A DNA stretch of 64,000 nucleotides from Desulfofundulus salinus (GTDB lineage: Bacteria > Bacillota > Desulfotomaculia > Desulfotomaculales > Desulfovirgulaceae): assembly GCF_003627965.1 (NCBI RefSeq), contig NZ_RBWE01000001.1:1719282-1783281 (forward strand), given 5' to 3'. Below the pieces are notes generated by a model. It was not told where the DNA came from, made no database searches, and was given only the letters and a program-made list of their open reading frames with translations. Position numbers and translations under genes: made by a program. Positions 53,111 to 62,397 of the stretch are shown here, one piece after another. Within the stretch, counting starts at the first letter, position 1. Every line of letters begins with the position of its first letter.

Positions 53111-54651
53111 AAAAGGGAACTGTTTATCTGGTAGGAGCAGGTCCCGGGGATCCGGGACTGATTACTGTTAAGGGACTGGCCTGTATTCAAAAAGCCGACG
53201 TTATTGTTTACGACCGCCTGGCCAGTTCCAAGCTATTATCCCATGCTGCTCCCGGGGCAGAGCTGATTTATGTGGGCAAAAGCCCCGCCGGGCATTCCAT
53301 GACCCAGGAAGAAATCAACCAGCTCCTGGTAGAAAGGGCCCTAAAGGGGCAGGTGGTTGTGCGCCTGAAAGGGGGGGACCCCTTTGTTTTTGGCCGGGGC
53401 GGGGAAGAGGCCGAGGTTCTGGCGGAGGCAGGCGTCCCCTTTGAAGTGGTGCCAGGAATCACCTCGGCTGTTGCCGTGCCGGCCTATGCGGGCATCCCGG
53501 TTACCCACCGGGATTGCACCTCTACCCTGGCAGTGATCACAGGCAACGAGGATCCCTCTAAGGAAAGTTCCCGCATTAACTGGGAAAAGCTGGCCACCGG
53601 GGCGGACACTTTGGTTTTTTTAATGGGCATGACCAACCTGGAATCCATTGTCAAACAGCTCACCAGGCACGGTCGTGACCCCCAAACACCGGTGGCGGTA
53701 ATCTGCTGGGGAACCCGTCCGGAGCAAAAAACCGTCGTGGGTACTTTAGCAAATATTGTTTCCCGGACCATGGAAGCAGGCGTTACCAACCCGGCCGTAA
53801 TCATTGTGGGCGAAGTGGTAACCCTGCGGGAAAAGCTGTCCTGGTACGAAAAGAAGCCCCTTTTCGGGAAACGGGTCCTGGTCACCCGGAGCCGGGAACA
53901 GGCCAGCCAGTTATCCCGGGCCATTGAGGCGCTGGGAGGAGAAGCGGTGGAGTTTCCCACCATCCAAATCGTAGAACCGGAAAGCTACGAACCCATAGAT
54001 GCAGCCATTGCCCGGCTGGATTCCTACCGCTGGATTATCTTTACCAGCGTCAATGGTGTGCGCTTCTTCTTTGCCCGTCTGCTGCAACAGGGGAAAGATG
54101 TGCGGGATCTAAAAGGGGCTAATCTTTGCGCCATTGGACCCAAAACTAAAGAAGCCCTGGAAAGGTATGCTTTGAAAGTTACTTACGTACCCGATGAATA
54201 CCGGGCAGAACAAATCATTGCCGGTTTAAAAGGCCAGATCAAACCCGGCGACCGCATCCTTTTACCCCGGGCGGACATTGCGCGGAAAGTGTTGACCGAA
54301 CTGCTATCCGGCCTGGGAGCAGTGGTTGACGAGGTGGTGGCCTACCGCACCATCCCAACCGGGGAGGATACCCAACTGGTCAGGCAAATGCTGGCTGAAG
54401 GAAAGATTCACATCATTACCTTTACCAGCTCGTCTACCGTGCGCAATTTCGTTGAACTGCTGAAAGAACACAAGCTGCCCCGGTTGCTGCAGGGAGTAAC
54501 GGTGGCCTGTATCGGCCCGGTAACGGCCCAGACCGCCCGGGAATTGGGCCTGCCCGTGCACGTACAGGCGCGCCGCTATACCATTGAAGGCCTGCTGGAG
54601 GTCGTTATTGAGGCAGCCCAAGGGGGGAATCAAGATGATCAGTATCAGTAA
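53107..54651 (+). CDS. cobA-hemD: Uroporphyrinogen-III methyltransferase/synthase fusion
   Basis: The 514-residue fusion joins CobA (about 1-245: LVGAGPGDPGLITVKG, VRLKGGDPFVFGRGGEE) to HemD (about 250-510: VLVTRSREQASQLSRAIEAL, FTSVNGVRFFF). It closes hydroxymethylbilane to uroporphyrinogen III and methylates it to precorrin-2, committing carbon to siroheme. Fusions of this kind are common in clostridia. It overlaps ahbC by 17 bases. Confidence 0.94.
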   Translation: MKKGTVYLVGAGPGDPGLITVKGLACIQKADVIVYDRLASSKLLSHAAPGAELIYVGKSPAGHSMTQEEINQLLVERALKGQVVVRLKGGDPFVFGRGGEEAEVLAEAGVPFEVVPGITSAVAVPAYAGIPVTHRDCTSTLAVITGNEDPSKESSRINWEKLATGADTLVFLMGMTNLESIVKQLTRHGRDPQTPVAVICWGTRPEQKTVVGTLANIVSRTMEAGVTNPAVIIVGEVVTLREKLSWYEKKPLFGKRVLVTRSREQASQLSRAIEALGGEAVEFPTIQIVEPESYEPIDAAIARLDSYRWIIFTSVNGVRFFFARLLQQGKDVRDLKGANLCAIGPKTKEALERYALKVTYVPDEYRAEQIIAGLKGQIKPGDRILLPRADIARKVLTELLSGLGAVVDEVVAYRTIPTGEDTQLVRQMLAEGKIHIITFTSSSTVRNFVELLKEHKLPRLLQGVTVACIGPVTAQTARELGLPVHVQARRYTIEGLLEVVIEAAQGGNQDDQYQ

Positions 54652-55810
54652 ATTGCTCCTGGATACCGCCAATTTTGGTGATCAGCTGCGTTACACCCCT
54701 TCCTCCCGCAACCAGATCCACGGAACAACCGCGGGCCAGGGACCGGTGGTGGTATGGAACATGACCCGTACCTGCAACCTGCGCTGCATTCATTGTTATG
54801 CCAATGCAGACAACCAGAAGCACCCCGGTGAATTAACTACGGCCGAAGCCAAAAAATTTATTGATGACCTGGCTGCCTTCAAGGTACCGGTACTCTTATT
54901 TTCCGGCGGCGAACCCTTAATGCGCCAGGATTTTTTTGAACTGGCGGCTTACGCCACCAGCCGGGGCATCCGCACCACCGTTTCCACCAACGGCACCCTG
55001 ATTACCCCCGCCGTAGCCCGCCGTTTAAAAGAAATAGGCGTGGGCTACGTAGGCATCAGCCTGGATGGCACCGGGAAAAACAACGACCACTTCCGGGGCC
55101 GGCCGGGAGCTTTTCAAGCCGCCCTGGAGGGCATCCGCAATTGCCTGGCGGTGGGGCAGCGGGTGGGGCTGCGCTTTACCATCAACCGGCATAACTTTCA
55201 CCAGATGGAAGCCATCTTTGACCTCATTGAGCGGGAAAACATCCCCCGGGTATGTTTTTACCATCTGGTTTACAGTGGCCGGGGAAAGGAAATGTTAAAA
55301 GACGATATTACCCACCAGGAGTCCCGGGCCGCCCTGGACCTGATCATGGAACGGACGCTTGATTTCCACCGCCGGGGCCTGTCCAAAGAGATTTTAACCG
55401 TGGATAATCATGCCGATGGGATTTATGTATACTTGAAATTGCGGGAAAGGGACCTCCAAAGGGCAGAGCGGGTTTACCAGCTGCTTTTGCACAACGGGGG
55501 CAACCGTTCCGGCATAGCCATTGCCGCCGTGGACTGGGAAGGCAACGTCCATCCGGACCAGTTTACTCCCCAGCACACCTTCGGCAATGTGCGGGAGAAA
55601 AGCTTCGGTGAAATCTGGACGGATCTCTCCCAGCCCATTCTGGCCGGGTTGAAAAACCGCCGTCCTCTTTTAAAGGGACGCTGTGCCCGCTGCCGCTGGC
55701 TGGAAATATGTAACGGCAATTTCCGTACCCGGGCAGAAGCGGTATTTAACGATTTCTGGGCACCCGATCCCGCCTGCTACTTGACGGATGAAGAAATCGG
55801 TATTGCTTAG
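54635..55810 (+). CDS. ahbC: 12,18-didecarboxysiroheme deacetylase (NirJ1-like)
   Basis: The 391-residue radical SAM/SPASM enzyme removes the acetate groups of didecarboxysiroheme to give Fe-coproporphyrin III. The cluster motif is C47-x3-C51-x2-C54 (TCNLRCIHCY) and the C-terminal auxiliary cluster CARCRWLEIC with a later Cys. The start ISKLLLDTANFGDQLRY is typical of AhbC. ATG 54635 follows AAGGGGGG. Confidence 0.92.
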   Translation: MISISKLLLDTANFGDQLRYTPSSRNQIHGTTAGQGPVVVWNMTRTCNLRCIHCYANADNQKHPGELTTAEAKKFIDDLAAFKVPVLLFSGGEPLMRQDFFELAAYATSRGIRTTVSTNGTLITPAVARRLKEIGVGYVGISLDGTGKNNDHFRGRPGAFQAALEGIRNCLAVGQRVGLRFTINRHNFHQMEAIFDLIERENIPRVCFYHLVYSGRGKEMLKDDITHQESRAALDLIMERTLDFHRRGLSKEILTVDNHADGIYVYLKLRERDLQRAERVYQLLLHNGGNRSGIAIAAVDWEGNVHPDQFTPQHTFGNVREKSFGEIWTDLSQPILAGLKNRRPLLKGRCARCRWLEICNGNFRTRAEAVFNDFWAPDPACYLTDEEIGIA

Positions 55811-55828
55811 AACAAGGAGGTGCGTCCG

Positions 55829-56806
55829 GTGGCCTTTCCCATAACCCGTCCCCGCCGTTTGCGGGTGAAGGAAAACATCCGCCGCCTGGTGCGGGAAACC
55901 TGCCTGACGGTAGACGACCTTATCTACCCGCTTTTTGTCACCCACGGCCGGGGGGTTCAAAGCCCCGTAGAAGCCATGCCCGGGGTGTATAATCTTTCCC
56001 CGGATATGCTCCTGGAAGAAGCAGCCCGGGTGGTCGATCTGGGCATACCCGGCATTCTCCTTTTCGGCATTCCCCGGGAAAAAGATGAAACAGCACGGGA
56101 AGCTTATGACGATGAGGGGATTGTGCAGCAGGCCGTGCGGGCAATTAAGAAGGAGTTCCCCGAACTGGTGGTCATTACCGACGTCTGTCTCTGTGAATAC
56201 ACCAGCCACGGTCACTGTGGAGTGGTAGAACAGGGACGCATTCTCAACGACCCGACCCTCGAGCTCCTGGCCCGTACGGCCCTTTCCCATGCCCGGGCCG
56301 GAGCCGACATGGTAGCTCCTTCCGACATGATGGACGGCCGGGTGGCCGCCATCCGCCGTGCCCTGGACGAAGCCGGTTACCAGGATGTATCCATCATGTC
56401 CTATGCGGCCAAGTATGCGTCAGCCTATTATGGCCCCTTCCGGGAAGCGGTGGGCTCGGCACCCCAGTTCGGAGACCGCCGCTCCTACCAGATGGACCCC
56501 CCCAATGCCCGGGAGGCTCTGCGGGAGATAGCCCTGGATATTGAAGAAGGGGCCGACATTATCATGGTCAAACCTGCTCTGGCCTACCTGGATATTGTCC
56601 GGCAGGCGCGGGATGCTTTTAACTACCCCGTAGCAGTTTATAACGTCAGCGGGGAATATGCCATGGTTAAGGCCGCGGCCCTGCGGGGCTGGATTGACGA
56701 ACGCCGGGTTGTCCTGGAAACCCTCACCGGAATGAAACGGGCCGGGGCCGACATTATCATCACTTACCACGCCAAGGACGTGGCCCGCTGGTTACGGGAA
56801 GGTTAG
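55829..56806 (+). CDS. hemB: Porphobilinogen synthase
   Basis: The 325-residue enzyme condenses two aminolevulinates. The zinc-site Cys are in [14 protein letters not shown]. The Schiff-base Lys residues are in [14 protein letters not shown] and [15 protein letters not shown] at 55829 has GGAGG eight bases upstream; GTG 55820 lies within that site. Confidence 0.95.
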   Translation: MAFPITRPRRLRVKENIRRLVRETCLTVDDLIYPLFVTHGRGVQSPVEAMPGVYNLSPDMLLEEAARVVDLGIPGILLFGIPREKDETAREAYDDEGIVQQAVRAIKKEFPELVVITDVCLCEYTSHGHCGVVEQGRILNDPTLELLARTALSHARAGADMVAPSDMMDGRVAAIRRALDEAGYQDVSIMSYAAKYASAYYGPFREAVGSAPQFGDRRSYQMDPPNAREALREIALDIEEGADIIMVKPALAYLDIVRQARDAFNYPVAVYNVSGEYAMVKAAALRGWIDERRVVLETLTGMKRAGADIIITYHAKDVARWLREG

Positions 56807-56828
56807 TTCTTAGAGAGGATGTTAAGCC

Positions 56829-57830
56829 GTGCTGGTTTCCTGGAATACTACCAACGCCTGTAATTTGACCTGCCGGCACTGCTACCGGGACGCCGGTGCC
56901 AGGATGGAGGAAGAATTAAGTACTTCCGAAGCTGCCAGTCTAATTGATGAAATTGCCCGGGCCCGTTTTAAAATTATGATCTTCAGCGGAGGTGAACCCC
57001 TTCTACGGCCCGATATATATGAGCTGGTGGGGTATGCGGCCCGGAAAGGCCTGCGCCCGGTTTTTGGTACCAATGGCACTTTAATTACCGGCAGTGTAGC
57101 CGAAAAATTAAAGCAGGCCGGGGCGCTGGCCATGGGGATTAGCCTGGACAGCACCGAACCGGAACAGCACGACCGTTTCCGCGGTGTCCCGGGAGCCTGG
57201 CAGGCCGCCGTGGAGGGCATGGAAGCCTGCCGGAAAGCCGGCTTGCCCTTTCAAATTCATACCACGGTAGTGGAATGGAACTACGAACAGGTAGAGGCGT
57301 TAACCGACCTGGCCGTGCGTATGGGAGCTGTAGCCCACCACGTGTTTTTCCTGGTACCCACCGGAAGGGCCGTAAATATGGAAGAGGAATCCCTCAGGGC
57401 CGAACAATACGAGCGCTTACTTCACCGGTTAATGAAAAAACAAAGGGAAGTGCCCATTGAAGTAAAGCCCACCTGTGCCCCCCAGTTTATGCGCATTGCC
57501 GCCCAAATGGGCTTAAAACTGCGCTTTCAAAAGGGGTGCCTGGCCGGCACGGGTTACTGCATCATCAGCCCGAAGGGGGACGTCCAGCCATGTGCCTATT
57601 TAAACATGCCCGTGGGCAATGTGCGGGAAACACCCTTTAGCCTTATCTGGCAGAATAACCCGGTATTCAAACGGCTGCGCACCGGCGGGTACGGCGGCGG
57701 TTGCGGCAGCTGTAACTACCGGAATATTTGCGGTGGTTGCCGGGCCCGAGCCTACTTCTACCACGGGGATTATATGGCCGAGGACCCCTGGTGCCTGTAC
57801 CGGAAAGGCAAAAAACCAACGGGGGAATAG
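56829..57830 (+). CDS. ahbD: Radical SAM heme synthase AhbD
   Basis: The 333-residue radical SAM/SPASM enzyme converts Fe-coproporphyrin III to heme b by oxidative decarboxylation. The cluster motif C11-x3-C15-x2-C18 lies in ACNLTCRHCY, and the tail CGSCNYRNICGGC carries a second cluster. GTG start. It lies 22 bases after hemB and 3 before ahbA. Confidence 0.92.
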   Translation: MLVSWNTTNACNLTCRHCYRDAGARMEEELSTSEAASLIDEIARARFKIMIFSGGEPLLRPDIYELVGYAARKGLRPVFGTNGTLITGSVAEKLKQAGALAMGISLDSTEPEQHDRFRGVPGAWQAAVEGMEACRKAGLPFQIHTTVVEWNYEQVEALTDLAVRMGAVAHHVFFLVPTGRAVNMEEESLRAEQYERLLHRLMKKQREVPIEVKPTCAPQFMRIAAQMGLKLRFQKGCLAGTGYCIISPKGDVQPCAYLNMPVGNVRETPFSLIWQNNPVFKRLRTGGYGGGCGSCNYRNICGGCRARAYFYHGDYMAEDPWCLYRKGKKPTGE

Positions 57831-57833
57831 TTC

Positions 57834-58304
57834 ATGACTCTGGATAGTCTGGATAAACAACTGTTGAATATAATCCAAAGCCATCTACCCATCGAACCGG
57901 AACCCTACAAAAAACTCGCCGAAACCCTGGGCACCACCGAAGAGGACATCCTGGCCCGGCTAAAACGTCTCATTGAAAAGGGGGTAATCCGGCGGCTGGG
58001 GGCTATCTTTGACTCCCGCCGGGTAGGTTACAGCGGTACCTTATGTGCTATGAAAGTACCGGCGGAGAGAATTAAGGAAGTGGCGGCCGTGATCAACAGC
58101 TTTCCAGGGGTAACCCATAATTATTTGCGGGATCACCCGTACAACATGTGGTTTACGCTGCTGGTGGAATCCCAGGCCAAGCTGGAAAATACCTTGGAGG
58201 AAATCAAAAGACGCACCGGCATAGCAGATATGCTCCACCTCCCGGCCTTAAGAATTTTTAAAATCAGGGTGAACTTTGACCTGGGGGAGGATGAAAATGC
58301 TTAG
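57834..58304 (+). CDS. ahbA: Siroheme decarboxylase subunit AhbA
   Basis: The 156-residue AsnC/Lrp-like protein has a winged helix (LDKQLLNIIQSHLP at the start, EKGVIRRLGAIFDSRRVGYSG after it). In this family the domain has become siroheme decarboxylase, acting as a heterodimer with AhbB. His in THNYLRDHPYNMWF is at the place of the active-site region. It overlaps ahbB by 8 bases. Confidence 0.9.
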   Translation: MTLDSLDKQLLNIIQSHLPIEPEPYKKLAETLGTTEEDILARLKRLIEKGVIRRLGAIFDSRRVGYSGTLCAMKVPAERIKEVAAVINSFPGVTHNYLRDHPYNMWFTLLVESQAKLENTLEEIKRRTGIADMLHLPALRIFKIRVNFDLGEDENA

Positions 58305-58773
58305 CCAGCTGGACAAAGAAATTATCCGCGCCCTGCAGGAAGGTCTTCCCCTGGTCAGCCGTCCCTTTTTGGCCCTGGCGGAAAAACTGGGTATTGGTGA
58401 GGAAGAGCTTTTGGCCAAGGTGCGGGATTTTGTCGACCGGGGGGTGATCCGGCGTTTTGGGGCGGCCGTGCGCCATCAGGACCTGGGTTACGTTTCCAAC
58501 GCCATGGTGGTCTGGCAAGTCCCGGAGGAACGCATGGAAGAAGTGGGCCGGCTGATGGCCTCCTTTGATGAGGTTTCCCACTGTTACCAGCGTCCCGCCC
58601 GACTACCCGACTGGCCGTACAACTTGTTTACCGTGGTCCACGGACAGACGCCCCAGGATTGCCGGGAGATTGCCGCCCGGCTCTCCCGGACCAGCGGGGT
58701 TGCCAACTACCGTCTGTTATTTAGTATAGCCGAATTAAAAAAGAGCAGTATGAAATACTTTGTGGAGAAATGA
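58297..58773 (+). CDS. ahbB: Siroheme decarboxylase subunit AhbB
   Basis: The 158-residue paralogue of AhbA ([57 protein letters not shown]) is the second half of the decarboxylase. ATG 58297 is six bases after GGGGAGG; ATG 58291 is too close. Confidence 0.9.
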   Translation: MLSQLDKEIIRALQEGLPLVSRPFLALAEKLGIGEEELLAKVRDFVDRGVIRRFGAAVRHQDLGYVSNAMVVWQVPEERMEEVGRLMASFDEVSHCYQRPARLPDWPYNLFTVVHGQTPQDCREIAARLSRTSGVANYRLLFSIAELKKSSMKYFVEK

Positions 58774-58783
58774 GGGTGGTATC

Positions 58784-60076
58784 TTGTCTTACGAAAGGTC
58801 TAAGGAACTGTTCGCCCAGGCCCGCCGTTACATGCCCGGCGGCGTAAACAGCCCCGTAAGGGCCTTTAAAGCCGTGGGGGGACAACCCCTTTTCATTGCC
58901 CGGGGAAAGGGAGCGCTGATTTATGATGTGGACGGCAATGAATACATAGACTACGTGGGCTCCTGGGGACCGCTCATCCTGGGTCACCGGCACCCGGAAG
59001 TAACGGCGGCCCTGCAGGAATGCCTGGAAATCGGCACCAGTTTTGGTGCTCCCACCGAACTGGAAATTGAGCTGGCCAGGGCCATTGTAGAAGCGCTACC
59101 GGCCGTGGAAATGGTGCGCCTGGTAAACTCGGGCACCGAAGCAACCATGAGCGCCCTGCGGCTGGCCCGAGCGTACACGGGGCGCAATAAAATTGTTAAG
59201 TTTGAGGGCTGTTACCATGGCCACGCCGACTTTTTGTTGATTAAAGCCGGTTCCGGGGCCCTTACCCTGGGGGTGCCCAGCAGCCCCGGTGTGCCGGCCA
59301 GCACGGCGGCGGACACCATTGCGGCCCCATATAACGACCTGGATACTTTAGAAGCAATCTTCGCCCGGGAAGGCGAGGATATTGCCGCCGTGATTGTGGA
59401 ACCGGTAGCGGGCAACATGGGCGTAGTACCGCCCAGGGAAGGCTTTCTGGAGGGCCTCAGGGAAATCACCCGCCGTTACGGAGCATTATTGATCTTTGAT
59501 GAAGTGATCACCGGCTTCAGGCTTTCTTACGGCGGCGCCCAGGCCCTGTACAATATCGATCCCGACCTGACCTGCCTGGGCAAAATCATCGGCGGCGGCC
59601 TGCCCGTGGGCGCCTACGGTGGAAAGCGGCACATCATGGAACAGGTGGCGCCGGAAGGCCCGGTTTACCAGGCAGGCACCCTTTCGGGCAACCCCCTGGC
59701 CGTAACCGCGGGCCTGGCCACCTTAAAGGTACTAAAACGGCCCGGCACTTACGAAGAACTGGAGCGCAAGTCCGCCCTTCTCGCCCGGGGACTGGCCGAA
59801 GCCGCCGGGGAAGCAGGCCTTGTGCTCTCCTTTAACCGGGTTGGTTCCATGCTCTGCACTTTCTTTACCGAAACACCGGTAGTGGATTATGCCACTGCCT
59901 GCACGGCCGATACCCGCCGCTTTGCTGCCTTCTTCCAGTCTATGCTGGAACAGGGGATTTACCTGGCCCCGTCCCAATTCGAGGCAGCCTTTGTCAGCCT
60001 GGCCCATACCGACGATCAAATCCAGCGGACGGTGGAAGCAGCCCGGAAGGCCTTTGCCGCTGCCAGCAAAATATAA
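58784..60076 (+). CDS. hemL: Glutamate-1-semialdehyde aminomutase
   Basis: The 430-residue PLP enzyme makes 5-aminolevulinate. [19 protein letters not shown], the PLP Lys in [16 protein letters not shown] and the FDEVITGF motif are visible. I choose the TTG at 58784 (GGGTGG upstream, protein start SYERSKELF), because the upstream frame from 58760 overlaps ahbB. It is the last gene of the operon, although its enzyme acts second. Confidence 0.94.
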   Translation: MSYERSKELFAQARRYMPGGVNSPVRAFKAVGGQPLFIARGKGALIYDVDGNEYIDYVGSWGPLILGHRHPEVTAALQECLEIGTSFGAPTELEIELARAIVEALPAVEMVRLVNSGTEATMSALRLARAYTGRNKIVKFEGCYHGHADFLLIKAGSGALTLGVPSSPGVPASTAADTIAAPYNDLDTLEAIFAREGEDIAAVIVEPVAGNMGVVPPREGFLEGLREITRRYGALLIFDEVITGFRLSYGGAQALYNIDPDLTCLGKIIGGGLPVGAYGGKRHIMEQVAPEGPVYQAGTLSGNPLAVTAGLATLKVLKRPGTYEELERKSALLARGLAEAAGEAGLVLSFNRVGSMLCTFFTETPVVDYATACTADTRRFAAFFQSMLEQGIYLAPSQFEAAFVSLAHTDDQIQRTVEAARKAFAAASKI

Positions 60077-60183
60077 AAATAAGGTCACAGGGTTGGAGGA
60101 AAAGGGCGAATTGATGTTCGCAACCATTCCCCGAGGAGAAACTTCTTTTCGGGGCTTTTCTTTGCTCTTCGGGAAAAAGTCAT

Positions 60184-60212
60184 TTGACAGACAGGGGTAC
60201 AAATGATATAAA
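60184..60212 (+). promoter_or_regulatory. Promoter of rex
   Basis: TTGACA (60184-60189) and TATAAA (60207-60212) are 17 bases apart, about 105 bases before rex. An imperfect hairpin (ACCGGTCTTCTACCGG region, about 60242-60260) lies in the leader. Confidence 0.7.
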
Positions 60213-60317
60213 ATACCTAGCATGTGAATTTTATAACTTAAAAACCGGTCTTCTACCGGGGCCGGGGTAAGGCCCCTTATTTGCATAGAATAACATAGAA
60301 GATAAGGAGGCGATTTG

Positions 60318-60959
60318 ATGAAGACCCTGCGCGTCCCCGAAGCCACAGTAACCAGGCTATCGATATATTCCCGGTATCTTGAACGGCTCGACCGCAACGG
60401 AGTAACTACTGTCTCCTCCGGGGAAATCGCTGAAGGGGTAGGAGTAAGTCCGGCCCAGGTACGCAAGGATTTAGCCTACTTTGGTGAATTTGGCACCCGG
60501 GGAGTTGGCTATAATGTCAAAGATCTCATGCGCTACACCAAAAAGATTCTGGGGCTGGACCAGGAATGGCCATTGATTCTGGTAGGTGCCGGTAACCTAG
60601 GATATGCATTATGCACATATAAGGGATTTAACAGCCGGGGTTTTAAAATTGTGGGCGTCTTTGATAACGACCTGACCAAAATAGGCAAGAAAATCGCCGA
60701 ACTTGAAGTATTGCCCATGGAAAAAATGCCCGAGATAATTCAGGAACACAAAGCCCGTATCGGCATCATCGCCGTACCTCCCCGGGCGGCCCAGGATGTG
60801 GCCGACTTTATGGTTAAAAACGGTCTGGAGGCCATTTTAAACTTTGCCCCGGTGGCCTTGAACCTGCCGGAAGGGATAGAGATCCGCAATGTGGACCTGT
60901 CCGTGAAACTGGAAATACTCACATTTAATTTGGGCTTCAAGTCCGCCCAACGCCTGTAA
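60318..60959 (+). CDS. rex: Redox-sensing transcriptional repressor Rex
   Basis: The 213-residue dimeric repressor senses the NADH/NAD+ ratio. An N-terminal winged helix ([20 protein letters not shown], then [12 protein letters not shown]) is followed by a Rossmann domain ([16 protein letters not shown]). The C-terminal swapping helix is present. ATG 60318 follows AAGGAGGCGATTTG. Its own operator was not clearly found in the leader. Confidence 0.95.
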   Translation: MKTLRVPEATVTRLSIYSRYLERLDRNGVTTVSSGEIAEGVGVSPAQVRKDLAYFGEFGTRGVGYNVKDLMRYTKKILGLDQEWPLILVGAGNLGYALCTYKGFNSRGFKIVGVFDNDLTKIGKKIAELEVLPMEKMPEIIQEHKARIGIIAVPPRAAQDVADFMVKNGLEAILNFAPVALNLPEGIEIRNVDLSVKLEILTFNLGFKSAQRL

Positions 60960-60968
60960 AACACCGTG

Positions 60969-60993
60969 AAAGGCCGTGCACTACGGCCTTTTT
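60969..60993 (+). terminator. Terminator of rex
   Basis: AAAGGCCGT pairs with ACGGCCTTT across a 5-base loop, followed by T residues. Confidence 0.85.
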
Positions 60994-61042
60994 CAGCCGG
61001 TGGTGGAAAATGAACTGGTATATCGGCGAGGCGAAAAGCGAA

Positions 61043-61180
61043 GGCAGGCCCGAGGGCATGGATGCCCGAGGCCGGCAACTGAGGTGAGGCAGGATGCCGA
61101 ATTTGCCGGGAAGCCTGCCGGAGCTTTGAGCCGAGCAATAGTTTGGCCCGCGAGGCTCACCGGAGCGAGCGGGAGCCAAA
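61043..61180. ncRNA. Candidate structured RNA or palindromic repeat
   Basis: Six stems account for most of the segment. P1 GGCAGGC/GCCTGCC (61043-61049, 61113-61119) encloses P2 GGGCA/TGCCC with loop TGGA and P3 CCGGCAA/TTGCCGG (61072-61078, 61103-61109), which holds P4 GGCA/TGCC with loop GGA. Then P5 TTTGGC-CCGC/GCGG-GA-GCCAAA (61142-61180) encloses P6 GCTC/GAGC. No ORF explains it. Strand is unsure; I have read it rightwards. Confidence 0.5.
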
Positions 61181-61303
61181 ACAGGGTAGTTGGAAAGTGG
61201 GGATAACTCAGGCAAAATGCACCTTGACGAAACCACAGTCGAACCGACAAAATGAAAGTAAAAAGACGTAGTCTAAAAATCTTTACATAACGGGTGGCAA
61301 AAC

Positions 61304-62371
61304 GTGCGTATTGAGATTCTCACCCGCAACATGGACAAAAAGCCCGCCTTGCTGACTTTTCTGGCGGAACAACCGGGCCTGTGCACCCGGGGGAATGAAA
61401 TCCTTGTGGACGGTCTACAAATGACCGTGGGGCAAAGCTATATTTATATTACCACCCGGCAATGGGAATGGGGAGAGAAAATCGTCCCACGGCTTTTTTC
61501 CATTGTACCCCATGCCTACTCTTCCTCTTACTACGAGCCGGTAACCGATCAAAAAATTCTGGTTACCGCCATAGCCCGCCCGTTACCGGAAATTATGGAA
61601 AGGTTGACCCTGCTGGAACATCTCGACCTGGAAGCGGAAGAGCTGGCCGGGCAATTCCAGGTGCAGTGGCAATCGCGGGACGTGGCGGTCAGTTGCCCGG
61701 TTTCCCTGATGGTCCAGGGAGGGATAGCCACGGCTAAGATTAAATTTACCACCCACTTCCGGGACGCGGAGCACCATTGCCGGCAGCTCTTAAATAAAAT
61801 TTCCCTTGCGGAAGTGCTGCGGGTATTTACCCCGGAAGTAACCGCACCCAGGGAAGAACCCCTGGTAGGGGTGCTAACCATATCAACCCGAAAAGTTGTA
61901 ACGCCGGAGTGCTGTGCGGAATTTTTAAATCACTTTCAGGGCCAAACCCTTTATTTGGAGCAACAGGATGCCCTGCGGGCCTTTTTTGATCCTGCCGGGC
62001 ACATAACTTTCCGCCAGACCGCCCAAAAAATAGAAGCGGAGCTTTACCTGGAAAAACCGGAGGTACTGACCGAAGAACTCTACAAACAGTTGACCGCAAC
62101 GCTTGGTTTTACCGATTTAACCCTGCATCGGACTATAGATAAAATCAGCCTGGAACCTCATACCTTAATTAAAAACCTGGGATTTACCAAAGATCACCGG
62201 TTTCATCTTTTTACCCGCCCGGGAACCTTCCTGGCCAGTTATAACATCAAAGAAAGGCAAATGAGCCTCGCCGCTTCAGTTAACCTGGCAGAGGAAGGGG
62301 CAGTGGATCGGGTAGTCCAGTTGTACAGGGCCATGGAATGTTTCACTAACCGGGTACTGGAAAATATCTAG
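61304..62371 (+). CDS. Unknown protein upstream of a CoxE-like gene
   Basis: The 355-residue protein shows mixed alpha/beta pattern, no TM segment, no signal peptide and no motif I know. The N-terminus (IEILTRNMDKKPALLTFLAE) is followed by regions with YEPVTDQKILVTAIARPLP. GTG start at 61304. It lies 26 bases before the VWA protein and probably shares a transcript and a pathway with it. Confidence 0.7.
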   Translation: MRIEILTRNMDKKPALLTFLAEQPGLCTRGNEILVDGLQMTVGQSYIYITTRQWEWGEKIVPRLFSIVPHAYSSSYYEPVTDQKILVTAIARPLPEIMERLTLLEHLDLEAEELAGQFQVQWQSRDVAVSCPVSLMVQGGIATAKIKFTTHFRDAEHHCRQLLNKISLAEVLRVFTPEVTAPREEPLVGVLTISTRKVVTPECCAEFLNHFQGQTLYLEQQDALRAFFDPAGHITFRQTAQKIEAELYLEKPEVLTEELYKQLTATLGFTDLTLHRTIDKISLEPHTLIKNLGFTKDHRFHLFTRPGTFLASYNIKERQMSLAASVNLAEEGAVDRVVQLYRAMECFTNRVLENI

Positions 62372-62397
62372 GTAATAAGGGGTTTAGCCAGAAACCC

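Noticed and set aside
60077..60317. Riboswitch before rex
   Set aside because: Only a short GC-rich hairpin is seen; no conserved core of a known class and no expression platform.
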